Positions 9,074 through 17,505 of a stretch of DNA of 64,000 nt are shown piece after piece (positions within the stretch are counted from its first letter, which is position 1; the number at the start of each line of letters is the position of its first letter). Where the stretch lies: the NCBI GenBank assembly GCA_965198325.1, contig CBDAPE010000014.1, positions 248,001-312,000 of the forward strand, written 5' to 3'. Origin of the DNA: CBDAPE01 sp965198325. GTDB taxonomy: Bacteria; Pseudomonadota; Alphaproteobacteria; UBA828; JAPUJA01. The notes under the pieces are model-generated. The model was not told the DNA's origin, made no database searches, and saw only the letters and a list, made by a program, of their open reading frames with translations. Position numbers and translations under genes: made by a program.

Positions 9074-9731
9074 GCAGCGCGACGTCTCGTTCATCATCGC
9101 GATCGACGGCCCGGCCGCCGCCGGCAAGGGGACGCTCGCCCGACACCTGGCAAGGCATTTCGGTCTGATCCACCTGGATTCAGGCGCGCTCTATCGCGCC
9201 GTCGCGGCCCGGGTCTTGCGCGCCGGTGGAGATCCGGCTTCACCCGACGATGCGCTTGCTGCCGCAAAGGAACTGGGCCCGGCGGACCTTGACGACCCGG
9301 CTTTGCGCAATGAAGAGACCGGACAGGCGGCCTCCCGAGTTGCCGCGATACCGACCGTTCGTGCGGCGCTGCTCACCTATCAGCGCAAGGTTGCGGAGAC
9401 GCCGCCTGGAGCCGTGATCGACGGGCGGGATATCGGGACCGTTGTCTGCCCGGACGCCGACGTGAAATTTTTTGTGACCGCAAGCCTTGAGGCCCGCGCT
9501 GGTCGGCGTCTTAAGGAGTTGCAGGATCGCGGGGCCAAGAGTATACATAGCCGCCTTCTGCGGGAGATGGAGGAGCGCGACCGCCGCGATGCGGAACGGG
9601 CCGTCGCCCCCCTGAAGCCTGCCGAAGACGCGAAAGAGATTGATACGACGGACTTGGATGCCGACGCGGTTTTCCAGACCGCGCTTTCGCATATCGAAAT
9701 TTTTGCGCGCCCGCTCACACCCCGCGAGTAA
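9060..9731 (+). CDS. cmk: Cytidylate kinase
   Basis: A 223-residue CMP/dCMP kinase. The P-loop IAIDGPAAAGKGTLA is at the N-terminus, followed by HLDSGALYRAVA (CMP-binding start), IDGRDIGTVVCPDADVKFF and the lid region REMEERDRRD. The length is typical. The only workable start is TTG at 9060, inside the end of aroA, with GGGAG eight bases upstream; no ATG or GTG precedes the P-loop in frame. The aroA-cmk-rpsA order is the standard alphaproteobacterial arrangement. Confidence 0.95.
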   Translation: MPPTEQRDVSFIIAIDGPAAAGKGTLARHLARHFGLIHLDSGALYRAVAARVLRAGGDPASPDDALAAAKELGPADLDDPALRNEETGQAASRVAAIPTVRAALLTYQRKVAETPPGAVIDGRDIGTVVCPDADVKFFVTASLEARAGRRLKELQDRGAKSIHSRLLREMEERDRRDAERAVAPLKPAEDAKEIDTTDLDADAVFQTALSHIEIFARPLTPRE

Positions 9732-9780
9732 GGCGGGGTTGGTGATGCGCCTGTAAACCGGTCGGAAAGGACCGAGCAGA

Positions 9781-11880
9781 ATGAATGACAAAACCGCGAC
9801 CGGCGCAACGGGCGAGGACGCCCCCCCGGTGATCACCGAGAGCTTTGCCGACATGCTCGAGGAATCACTCGGCGAGACGCCGCGCTTCGAGGGCTCCGTC
9901 GTCAAGGGTCGGGTCTTGGCCATTCAAAACGACATGGTGCTGATCGATGTCGGGCTGAAAGTCGAGGGCTGGGTGTCGCTCAAGGAATTCGGCGCCAGTC
10001 CGCCCGAGGTCGACGGCAATGTCGAGGTCTTCGTCGAGCGCGTCGAGAATCGCCGGGGCGAGGCCGTGCTCAGCCGCGAGAAGGCCCGCCGCGAAGAAGC
10101 CTGGACGATGTTGGAACAGGCGTTTGAGAACAGCGAGCGGGTCACCGGCGTAATTTTCGGGCGTGTCAAGGGCGGCTTTACCGTCGACATCAACGGCGCC
10201 TTCGCCTTCCTGCCGGGCAGTCAGGTCGATATCCGCCCAGTTCGCGATATCACCCCGCTGCTCAATACCGAGCAGCCGTTCCAGATTCTCAAGATGGATC
10301 GCCGCAGGGGCAATATCGTCGTCTCGCGCCGCGCGGTTCTCGAGGACTCCCGGGCCGAGCAGCGAGGTGAGTTGATCGCCAGTCTGCGCGAGGGCCAGGT
10401 GCTCGAAGGCGTGGTCAAGAACATCACCGACTACGGCGCTTTCGTCGACTTGGGCGGGATCGACGGTCTGCTCCACGTCACGGATATCGCCTGGCGGCGA
10501 ATCAACCATCCGACCGAAGCGCTGTCTATCGGCCAGACCATCAACGTACAGGTAATTCGCTTCAACTCCGAAACCCAGCGCATTTCGCTCGGCCTGAAAC
10601 AACTCGAAACCGACCCTTGGGACGGCGTCGAGTCGAAATATCCGGTTGGCACCGTGTTTAAGGGCCGGGTCACGAACATCGCCGACTACGGCGCCTTCGT
10701 CGAGCTCGAGCCGGGTGTCGAGGGTTTGGTTCATGTCTCGGAAATGAGCTGGACCAAGAAGAACGTCTACCCGGGCAAGATCGTCTCGACCAGCCAGGAA
10801 GTCGAGGTCATGGTGCTCGATGTCGATCCGCAAAAGCGACGGATCAGTCTGGGCCTTAAACAGTGCATGCCCAATCCCTGGGACAGCTTCGCGGATCAGC
10901 ACCCCGTCGACAGCGAAATCGAGGGCGAGGTCAAGAACATCACCGAGTTCGGCCTGTTTGTCGAACTGCCGGGCGAGATTTTCGGCATGGCCCATTTGTC
11001 CGATCTCGACTGGAACCGCTCGGGCGAACAGGCTTTGGCCGATTACACTGTCGGTGACAAGGTCAAGGCGAAAATCCTGAATATCGAGGTCGAGAAGGAG
11101 CGCATATCGCTGGGCGTCAAACAGCTCACCGACGACCCCTTCGCGGGCGCGGTCGGCGAACTTAAGAAGGGCGCGACGGTGACCTGCACGGTGACGGGTG
11201 TGCAGGATTCCGGCGTTGAAGTCGAGGTTGCCGGCGGCACGGCCGGATTCGTCCGCAAGTCGGACCTGGCGCGTGACCGCTCGGAGCACCGCCCCGATCG
11301 TTTTGCCAAGGGCGATAAGGTCGACGCCAAGGTCACCAATATTGATCGGCAGAGCCGCAAGATCACCCTTTCGATCAAGGCGCTCGAGGTCGAGGAAGAA
11401 AAACAGGCCATGGCCGAATACGGCTCCGCCGATAGCGGTGCAAGCTTGGGCGAAATCCTTGGCGCGGCGATCAATAAGAAAGCCGAGGAGACCGACGGCG
11501 CCGAACCGGCGGCTGAGGTCGACGGCGAGACGACGAGCGGAGCGCCCGCGGAACCCGAGCCCGCCGAGACGACGGTGGAATCTGAAAGCGCGACCGTCGA
11601 GGAGCCGCCCGCAGAGGCCGAAGCAACGCCCGAAGTCGATGTCGCGGCACCTTTGGAAGTCGAGACGAAAGCCAAGCCAAAGCCGAAGGCCAAACCGAAG
11701 ACAAAGGCCAAGCCCAACAAGCCCAAGCCCAAGGCGGACGGCGAGAAGAAAACCACTGCCAAGAAAGCGACGAAAACGGCTTCAAAAAGTACGAAGACGA
11801 CCAAGAAGGCGAAAACGGCCAAGGACGAGTCTGGTACCGGGAAAGACGCCGCGAAGGCCGACGAGGCCGAAACATCCTGA
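9781..11880 (+). CDS. rpsA: 30S ribosomal protein S1 with a long Lys-rich C-terminal extension
   Basis: Six S1 (OB-fold) domains run from about residue 37 to 540; repeats such as VVKNITDYGAFVDLGG (about 205), VTNIADYGAFVEL (about 292) and VKNITEFGLFVELPG (about 380) are clear. S1 binds mRNA on the 30S subunit. The usual alphaproteobacterial end is recognisable at SGASLGEILGAAINKK (about residues 551-566). After it comes an extra tail of about 130 residues: first acidic and Pro/Ala-rich, then dense in Lys/Ala/Pro and Lys/Thr, like histone H1 tails. AAAGGA precedes the ATG. Total length is 699 residues against roughly 560-570 usual. Confidence 0.96.
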   Translation: MNDKTATGATGEDAPPVITESFADMLEESLGETPRFEGSVVKGRVLAIQNDMVLIDVGLKVEGWVSLKEFGASPPEVDGNVEVFVERVENRRGEAVLSREKARREEAWTMLEQAFENSERVTGVIFGRVKGGFTVDINGAFAFLPGSQVDIRPVRDITPLLNTEQPFQILKMDRRRGNIVVSRRAVLEDSRAEQRGELIASLREGQVLEGVVKNITDYGAFVDLGGIDGLLHVTDIAWRRINHPTEALSIGQTINVQVIRFNSETQRISLGLKQLETDPWDGVESKYPVGTVFKGRVTNIADYGAFVELEPGVEGLVHVSEMSWTKKNVYPGKIVSTSQEVEVMVLDVDPQKRRISLGLKQCMPNPWDSFADQHPVDSEIEGEVKNITEFGLFVELPGEIFGMAHLSDLDWNRSGEQALADYTVGDKVKAKILNIEVEKERISLGVKQLTDDPFAGAVGELKKGATVTCTVTGVQDSGVEVEVAGGTAGFVRKSDLARDRSEHRPDRFAKGDKVDAKVTNIDRQSRKITLSIKALEVEEEKQAMAEYGSADSGASLGEILGAAINKKAEETDGAEPAAEVDGETTSGAPAEPEPAETTVESESATVEEPPAEAEATPEVDVAAPLEVETKAKPKPKAKPKTKAKPNKPKPKADGEKKTTAKKATKTASKSTKTTKKAKTAKDESGTGKDAAKADEAETS

Positions 11881-12246
11881 TTCCGATTCCGTTCCGCCAG
11901 CCGGTCCCGCCGAAAAGGGGCACTGGATTAGCGAACTGGCGCGGCCGGATGCCCAAGGTATGGGGCAATCGGTATGCGACAGCGCGACCCGATCGGCTCC
12001 GGAGCCTTCGCCGTTTGACCGCTGGATCGGTCCAGACCGTGCAACGGATCGGGAATCGGGTGGACTTGACATCAAAAAAATCTTTTTTAAAGAAAGACTT
12101 GGGCTTGACGGCCCGAATTCCCTTTGGCACCCTTGGGCCCAATTAATCGAGCCTGAAGGCTGCGTGAGACGGGGGAGCGCCAAATCCCTGGCGGGCCGGA
12201 AAGGGACGCGTCGCATCGCGAAGCTCGCGGGGGAGGGTTTGTCAAT
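11881..12246. other. Intergenic region and ihfB leader, no gene seen
   Basis: This 366-base stretch between rpsA and ihfB has no convincing coding sequence and no clear terminator for rpsA. An unusually A/T-rich segment at 12066-12095 begins with TTGACA and runs through A and T tracts. A promoter for ihfB there is plausible, though no good -10 sits at the right spacing. A short CGCGA-AGC-TCGCG hairpin (12217-12229) lies just before the GGGGGAGG ribosome-binding site of ihfB. Confidence 0.4.
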
Positions 12247-12534
12247 ATGACTAAGTCGGAACTCATTCAACACTTGGCGGAAATGAATCCTGGCCTCAAG
12301 CATCAGGACGCCGAACGCATTGTCAGTGCCGTTTTCAATGAAATCTCGGCAGCGCTCGCCCGGGGCAACCGGGTCGAGTTGCGGGGATTCGGAGCGTTCT
12401 CCGTACGGCCGCGTGCGGCCCGTATGGGGCGCAACCCCCGAACCGGCGAGGCGGTCCATGTGGGAGAGAAGTATCTTCCCTTCTTCAAGACCGGCAAGGA
12501 GCTGCGCGAGCGGCTCAACGGCAAGGGCAGCTAG
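12247..12534 (+). CDS. ihfB: Integration host factor subunit beta
   Basis: A 95-residue HU/IHF-family DNA-bending protein. MTKSELIQHLAEMNPGLKH at the start, RVELRGFGAFSVRPR in the middle and ARMGRNPRTGEAVHV (the DNA-intercalating arm with its Pro) identify the beta subunit rather than HU. It bends DNA as a heterodimer with IHF-alpha, which is not in this window. It sits directly after rpsA, the usual place. A strong GGGGGAGG lies about ten bases before the ATG. Confidence 0.95.
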   Translation: MTKSELIQHLAEMNPGLKHQDAERIVSAVFNEISAALARGNRVELRGFGAFSVRPRAARMGRNPRTGEAVHVGEKYLPFFKTGKELRERLNGKGS

Positions 12535-12597
12535 TCACCTGCCTGCGATCTGGCGTGGCCGGGCCGTGACCGCGGCGCGCCTCGAACCGGGAGACCC

Positions 12598-12960
12598 ATG
12601 AAAATTATCCGTTGGATTGCCGCGCTCGTCGCGGTTGTCGTCGTGGTCGCCTTCGCGGTCGCCAACCGGGACGGCGTGAGTGTTCGCTTTGATCCGCTGC
12701 CTTTCGCGCTCGACATCCCGCTTTACGCCATCGTGCTGGGTGCCCTGGGCGTCGGCTTTTTCCTGGGCGGCGGTGTGCAGTGGCTGCTGGGCGCGAAATG
12801 GCGCCACCGGGCTCGCGAGCGCCAGCGCCGGGTGACCGCGCTGGAGCAGGAGGTTGCGGGCCTTCGTGACGAATTTGAGCGGCGCACGGCGGCGCCCGAG
12901 GATATCCAAATCCCCCTGCCGCCGCCCGATGACAAAGACGAGGCCGTCGAGCATCGATAA
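12598..12960 (+). CDS. lapA: LapA-domain (DUF1049) inner-membrane protein
   Basis: A 120-residue protein with two membrane helices (residues about 4-24 and 42-64) joined by the family motif ANRDGVSVRFDPLPF, then a cytoplasmic coiled-coil-like stretch (RARERQRRVTALEQEVAGL) and a Pro/Asp-rich tail. This is the LapA/YciS layout; in enterobacteria LapA works with LapB in controlling LPS synthesis, but no lapB is visible here and the alphaproteobacterial role is less certain. It lies between ihfB and pyrF, a common arrangement. Confidence 0.85.
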   Translation: MKIIRWIAALVAVVVVVAFAVANRDGVSVRFDPLPFALDIPLYAIVLGALGVGFFLGGGVQWLLGAKWRHRARERQRRVTALEQEVAGLRDEFERRTAAPEDIQIPLPPPDDKDEAVEHR

Positions 12961-13067
12961 CAGACATCGGCCGCCCGTGTTCCGGCGGACCCGGTTCTGG
13001 GATACACTCACGCCGCGCTCGCCGCGCGAGCGACCGATCAGCGAGACGAACCGCGGGAGACGGAGTT

Positions 13068-13799
13068 ATGAGCAAGCGCGACATTGCGCGCCGGCTTCTT
13101 TGCGCCATTGATACGACCGATCTTGACGCCGCCAGGCACCTTGCGACGGGTTTGGCGGGCGAAATAGGCGGCGTGAAGCTGGGTCTTGAGTTTTACACCG
13201 CCCACGGGGCGGCCGGGGTCGAGGCGGTTGCCGCCGAAGGCTCGCCGCTCTTCCTCGATCTCAAGTTCAACGATATCCCGAATACGGTTGCCGGCGCGGT
13301 GCGCGCGTGCGGTGCTCTCTCGCCGTTCATGCTGACGGTTCACGCTCTGGGTGGTGCGGCCATGCTGCGTGCCGCGGTGGCCGGCGCGCTCCGGTTGGGC
13401 GATGCCGCGGGGACCCCGCGTCCCAAGGTGGTTGCGGTGACCGTGCTCACCAGCATGGACAGGACCGATCTCGAGGCGCTGGGCCTGAAAGGCCCGGTGA
13501 GCGATGCGGTGGCCCGCCTGGCGGCGTTGGCGAAAGACTGCGGTGTCGACGGCGTGGTTAGTTCGGCTCACGAAATCGAAGCGCTGCGCCGGCAATGCGG
13601 CGCGGATTTCACCCTCGTCGTACCGGGAATCCGACCCGCCTGGTCGTCCGCCGACGACCAGAAACGGATCGTAACCCCGGGCGACGCGATCGGCCTCGGA
13701 GCCGACTTTCTCGTGGTTGGCCGACCGATCACCATGGCAGACGATCCGGCCACCGCCGCCCGGCGTATCGTCGGCGAGATGGCGGGGGCCGCGGGCTGA
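13068..13799 (+). CDS. pyrF: Orotidine 5'-phosphate decarboxylase
   Basis: Catalyses the last step of UMP synthesis. The 243-residue TIM barrel has the catalytic DLKFNDIPNTV motif (Asp-Lys-x-x-Asp), the substrate loop VVPGIRP and the phosphate-binding FLVVGRPIT near the end. ATG at 13068 is preceded by GGAGACGGAG. trpF follows after 19 bp, so pyrF and the trp genes are probably transcribed together. Confidence 0.95.
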   Translation: MSKRDIARRLLCAIDTTDLDAARHLATGLAGEIGGVKLGLEFYTAHGAAGVEAVAAEGSPLFLDLKFNDIPNTVAGAVRACGALSPFMLTVHALGGAAMLRAAVAGALRLGDAAGTPRPKVVAVTVLTSMDRTDLEALGLKGPVSDAVARLAALAKDCGVDGVVSSAHEIEALRRQCGADFTLVVPGIRPAWSSADDQKRIVTPGDAIGLGADFLVVGRPITMADDPATAARRIVGEMAGAAG

Positions 13800-13818
13800 C
13801 GCCCCGGAGGACGCGGCG

Positions 13819-14484
13819 ATGAAGGTCGATGTCAAAGTATGCGGGCTGTCGACGCCCGAGACGCTCGAAGCGGCCGTCGACGGCGGTGCGCGCTTCGTGG
13901 GCTTCGTCTTCTATCCTCGCTCGCCCCGCTGCGTCACGCCTGAACGCGCCGCCGCGCTGGCTGCGCGCGTGCCCGGCGATGTCACCAAGGTTGCGGTCAC
14001 GGTCGATCCGAGCGATACCGAGATTGCCGCGATCCGGCCCGCGGTCGACATGATGCAGCTTCACGGCGCCGAGCCGCCTGCACGAGTCGCCGAGATTCGC
14101 GCGCGCTTCGACCTGGCGGTGATGAAGGTAATCTCCGTCGCCCAGGACGGCGATATCGAGAAGGCGGCGCCCTATTTCGCGGTGGCCGACTGGCTGATGT
14201 TCGATGCCAAGCCGCCGAAGACCCTCGTCAACGCGCTGCCCGGCGGCAACGCCGTGGCGTTCGACTGGCGGCTGCTGCAAAAATCCGAGACAGGCGGAGA
14301 TCCCGCGGGCAAGCGGCCCTGGATGCTCTCCGGCGGTCTCACCGCCGACAATCTGGTGGATGCGGTCGAGATCAGCGGTGCGCTTGCGGTTGACGTTTCG
14401 TCCGGGGTCGAGGACAAACCGGGTGTAAAAAGCCTCGATCGGATCCGCGCCTTCCTTGCCGTCGCGGGCGCGGCGCGCAATTGA
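13819..14484 (+). CDS. trpF: Phosphoribosylanthranilate isomerase
   Basis: Third step in tryptophan synthesis from anthranilate. The 221-residue barrel has VKVCGLSTPE (catalytic Cys), GFVFYPRSPR, MQLHGAEPP, a late Asp region (MFDAKPPK) and the phosphate-binding LSGGLTADN and VDVSSGVEDKPGVK. The start at 13819 has GGAGGACG upstream; in-frame codons further up lie in pyrF. It ends 20 bp before the trpB start. Confidence 0.95.
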   Translation: MKVDVKVCGLSTPETLEAAVDGGARFVGFVFYPRSPRCVTPERAAALAARVPGDVTKVAVTVDPSDTEIAAIRPAVDMMQLHGAEPPARVAEIRARFDLAVMKVISVAQDGDIEKAAPYFAVADWLMFDAKPPKTLVNALPGGNAVAFDWRLLQKSETGGDPAGKRPWMLSGGLTADNLVDAVEISGALAVDVSSGVEDKPGVKSLDRIRAFLAVAGAARN

Positions 14485-14504
14485 TCGGGCTCAAGGAGAA
14501 CGCC

Positions 14505-15719
14505 GTGACGGACAGTCTGAATTCCTATCGCGCCGGGCCCGACGATCACGGTCGTTTCGGCAGCTACGGCGGCCGGTTCGTAGCCGAGACGCTGATGCCG
14601 CTAATCCTCGCGCTCGAACAGGCCTACAAGGCCGCCAAGGCCGACCCGGCGTTTCAGAAGGAGCTCGACGACTATCTCGCTCACTATGTCGGACGACCGA
14701 GCCCGCTCTATTTCGCGAAGCGCCTCACCGAGCGTTTCGGCGGCGCGAAAATCTACTTCAAGCGCGACGAGCTCAACCACACCGGCGCCCACAAGATCAA
14801 TAACTGCATGGGCCAGATCCTGCTTGCCAGGCGCATGGGCAAGTCCCGCATCATCGCCGAGACCGGCGCGGGCCAGCATGGGGTCGCGACGGCGACCGTG
14901 TGCGCACTGTTCGGGCTGCCCTGCACGGTTTATATGGGCGAGGTCGATATCGAGCGCCAACAGCCCAACGTATTCCGCATGAAGCTCCTGGGCGCCGCGG
15001 TCGAGCCGGTCAGCTCTGGCTCGCGCACGCTCAAGGATGCCATGAACGAGGCCTTGCGCGACTGGGTGACCAACGTCGACTCGACCTTCTACATCATCGG
15101 CACGGTCGCCGGTCCCCATCCCTATCCCGAACTGGTGCGCGATTTCCAGTCGGTCATCGGGCGCGAGGCCCGCGAGCAGATCCTGGCCGCGGAAGGCCGC
15201 CTGCCCGATACGCTGTGCGCCTGCATCGGCGGCGGCTCGAACGCGATGGGGTTGTTCCATCCCTTCCTCGATGAAAAAACCGTACGCATCATCGCCGTCG
15301 AGGCGGCCGGGCTCGGGCTCGATTCCGGCAAGCACGCGGCCTCGCTCTCGGGCGGCAGTCCCGGGGTCTTGCACGGCAACCGGACCTATCTGCTCCAGGA
15401 CGACGACGGCCAGATCGTCGAGACGCACTCGATCTCCGCCGGCCTCGACTATCCGGGCATCGGCCCTGAGCACGCCTGGTTGCGCGACGTCGGGCGCACG
15501 GAATTCGCCACTGCGACCGACGCCGAAGCCCTCGAGGCCTTCCAGCTCTGCTCGCAACTCGAAGGCATCATCCCGGCACTCGAACCGAGCCACGCACTGG
15601 CCCATGTCGCCAAGATCGCACCCGACCTGCCGGCCGGTCATATCCTGCTGATGAATATGTGCGGGCGGGGCGATAAGGACATTTTCACGGTCGCCCAGCA
15701 TCTGGGGGTCGAGATCTGA
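14505..15719 (+). CDS. trpB: Tryptophan synthase beta chain
   Basis: Condenses indole and serine using PLP. The PLP lysine sits in NHTGAHKINN, the phosphate loop is CIGGGSNAMG, and GAGQHGVATATV and MGEVDIERQ are family signatures. A GTG start at 14505 is chosen over the upstream TTG at 14481 because AAGGAG lies six bases before it and MTDSLNSYRAGPDDHGRFG matches family starts. 404 residues; two bases separate its stop from trpA. Confidence 0.96.
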   Translation: MTDSLNSYRAGPDDHGRFGSYGGRFVAETLMPLILALEQAYKAAKADPAFQKELDDYLAHYVGRPSPLYFAKRLTERFGGAKIYFKRDELNHTGAHKINNCMGQILLARRMGKSRIIAETGAGQHGVATATVCALFGLPCTVYMGEVDIERQQPNVFRMKLLGAAVEPVSSGSRTLKDAMNEALRDWVTNVDSTFYIIGTVAGPHPYPELVRDFQSVIGREAREQILAAEGRLPDTLCACIGGGSNAMGLFHPFLDEKTVRIIAVEAAGLGLDSGKHAASLSGGSPGVLHGNRTYLLQDDDGQIVETHSISAGLDYPGIGPEHAWLRDVGRTEFATATDAEALEAFQLCSQLEGIIPALEPSHALAHVAKIAPDLPAGHILLMNMCGRGDKDIFTVAQHLGVEI

Positions 15720-15721
15720 CG

Positions 15722-16567
15722 ATGGGCGCGCCAGGCCGCATCGAAACCCGATTCGCCGCGCTCGCGGCCGAGGGCCGGGCCGGGCTTGTCACCTTCGTCA
15801 TGGGCGGCGATCCCGATCTCGAGACCGGTTATTCAATCCTCGAAGGCCTGCCCGCGGCGGGCGCCGACATCATCGAGCTCGGTATGCCGTTCACCGATCC
15901 CATGGCCGACGGGCCGGCGATCCAGGTCGCGGGCCAGCGGGCGCTGGCGGCGGGTACGACGCTCAGGAAGCTGCTGGTCCAGGTTCGTGATTTTCGCAAG
16001 ACCGAGACCGCGACGCCCGTCGTGCTCATGGGCTACTACAACCCGATCCATCATTTCGGGGTCGACGCGTTCCTGGCCGAGGCGCTCGAAGTGGGCGTCG
16101 ATGGGCTGATCATCGTCGACCTGCCGCCCGAGGAGGATGCCGAGCTCTGCCTGCCGGCGCTTGAGGCGGGCGTCCGCTTCATCCGGCTGGCGACGCCGAC
16201 CACCGACGACGTCCGCCTGCCGGCCGTGCTCACAAATACCAGCGGCTTCGTCTACTACGTCTCGATCACCGGGATCACCGGCGCCGCCCTGGGCAGGACG
16301 ACGGCAATCGAGGACGCCGTGGCCCGTATCAAGCGCCACACCGCGCTTCCTGTCGTTGTCGGTTTCGGCATCAAGACGCCCGAACACGCCGCCGAGATCG
16401 CGACCGTGGCCGACGGTGCCGTGGTCGGCTCGGCGCTGGTCTCGCTCGTGGCCGAAGGCTATGGCGGACCGGGCGCGGCCGCGCCCGATTGCGCCGAGCG
16501 GGTTCTGAGCCTGGTCCGGAAGCTCGCCGAAGGCGTTCGCGGGGCCCGCGCCGGAGACGCTTCGTGA
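15722..16567 (+). CDS. trpA: Tryptophan synthase alpha chain
   Basis: Releases indole from indole-3-glycerol phosphate and forms the alpha-beta complex with TrpB. The 281-residue barrel shows the catalytic Glu in IIELGMPFTDPMADGP, the catalytic Asp region IIVDLPPEE and phosphate-binding VGFGIKTPEHA and VVGSALV. It overlaps accD by four bases (GTGA), which couples tryptophan and fatty-acid genes in one unit, an arrangement common in proteobacteria. Confidence 0.96.
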   Translation: MGAPGRIETRFAALAAEGRAGLVTFVMGGDPDLETGYSILEGLPAAGADIIELGMPFTDPMADGPAIQVAGQRALAAGTTLRKLLVQVRDFRKTETATPVVLMGYYNPIHHFGVDAFLAEALEVGVDGLIIVDLPPEEDAELCLPALEAGVRFIRLATPTTDDVRLPAVLTNTSGFVYYVSITGITGAALGRTTAIEDAVARIKRHTALPVVVGFGIKTPEHAAEIATVADGAVVGSALVSLVAEGYGGPGAAAPDCAERVLSLVRKLAEGVRGARAGDAS

Positions 16568-17505
16568 ACTGGCTCGAGCGCTTCGTCCGGCCCAAGATCC
16601 GGGCCTTCGTCCGCAAGTCGGATATTCCGGAGAATCTGTGGGACAAATGTCCGGCCTGCGAGCAGATGGTGTTCCACCGGGATCTCGAGGCGAATCTGTT
16701 CGTCTGCCCGAGTTGCGCCCACCACATGCAGATGCCGCCCGACAAGCGTCTGGCCTCGCTGTTCGACGACGGTTCCTTCGAGCTCATCCCGCTCCCCGAG
16801 GTGCCCGCCGATCCGCTCAAGTTCCGCGACCGCTCGCGCTATACCGAGCGGCTCTCGAAAGCCAGGCAGACGACCGGCGAGGCCGACGCCCTGGTCGCCG
16901 CATTGGGTCGCATCGGCGGCCATCCCACGGTCTGTGTGGTGCTCAATTTCGCCTTCCTGGGTGGCTCGATGGGGCTCGCCGTCGGAGCGGGCTTTCTCGT
17001 TGCTGCGCGCCGCGCGATTGTGGAAGAGGCCGGCCTGGTCGCGATTCCCTCGACCGGTGGCGCGCGAATGCAGGAGGGTATGCTCTCGCTCATGCAGATG
17101 GCGCGCACGACGATCGCCGTCGAGGAGGTCAAGGAAGCGGGCCTGCCCTACCTCGTCGTGCTGGCCAACCCGACGACTGGCGGTGTGACCGCTTCATTTG
17201 CTATGCTGGGCGATATCGCGCTGGCCGAGCCCGACGCGGTGATCGGCTTCGCAGGTGCCCGAGTGATCGAGGAAACCATCCGTGAAACCCTGCCCGAGGG
17301 CTTCCAGCGCGCCGAATACCTGCTCGAGCACGGTATGATCGACAAGGTCGTCGCACGCCCCGAGCTGCGCGAGACCCTGGCCCGCTTGATCGGCTTTCTG
17401 CGTGCACCGCGGATTGCACCGGGGACGCCGTCGGGCATGCCCCGGCCGGGTTTCGATGCGCCTCCACCGGATTCCGGGATCGATGGCGAATCACCGGCCG
17501 ATTGA
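16564..17505 (+). CDS. accD: Acetyl-CoA carboxylase carboxyltransferase subunit beta
   Basis: With AccA it forms the carboxyltransferase that makes malonyl-CoA. The N-terminal zinc ribbon is intact (DKCPACEQMVF and LFVCPSCAHHM), followed by the crotonase-like core with PSTGGARMQEGMLSLMQMA and NPTTGGVTASFAMLGD. A GTG start at 16564 gives MNWLERFVRPKIRAFVRK, the classic AccD beginning. The C-terminus carries a Pro-rich tail. 313 residues. Confidence 0.95.
   Translation: MNWLERFVRPKIRAFVRKSDIPENLWDKCPACEQMVFHRDLEANLFVCPSCAHHMQMPPDKRLASLFDDGSFELIPLPEVPADPLKFRDRSRYTERLSKARQTTGEADALVAALGRIGGHPTVCVVLNFAFLGGSMGLAVGAGFLVAARRAIVEEAGLVAIPSTGGARMQEGMLSLMQMARTTIAVEEVKEAGLPYLVVLANPTTGGVTASFAMLGDIALAEPDAVIGFAGARVIEETIRETLPEGFQRAEYLLEHGMIDKVVARPELRETLARLIGFLRAPRIAPGTPSGMPRPGFDAPPPDSGIDGESPAD

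Noticed and set aside
9865..11289. 474-codon minus-strand frame inside rpsA
   Set aside because: Antisense shadow that mirrors the repeated S1 domains; no independent support.
12066..12095. Strong sigma-70 promoter for ihfB at TTGACA
   Set aside because: A good -10 hexamer is not found at 16-18 bp, so I mention it only as a possibility in the intergenic entry.
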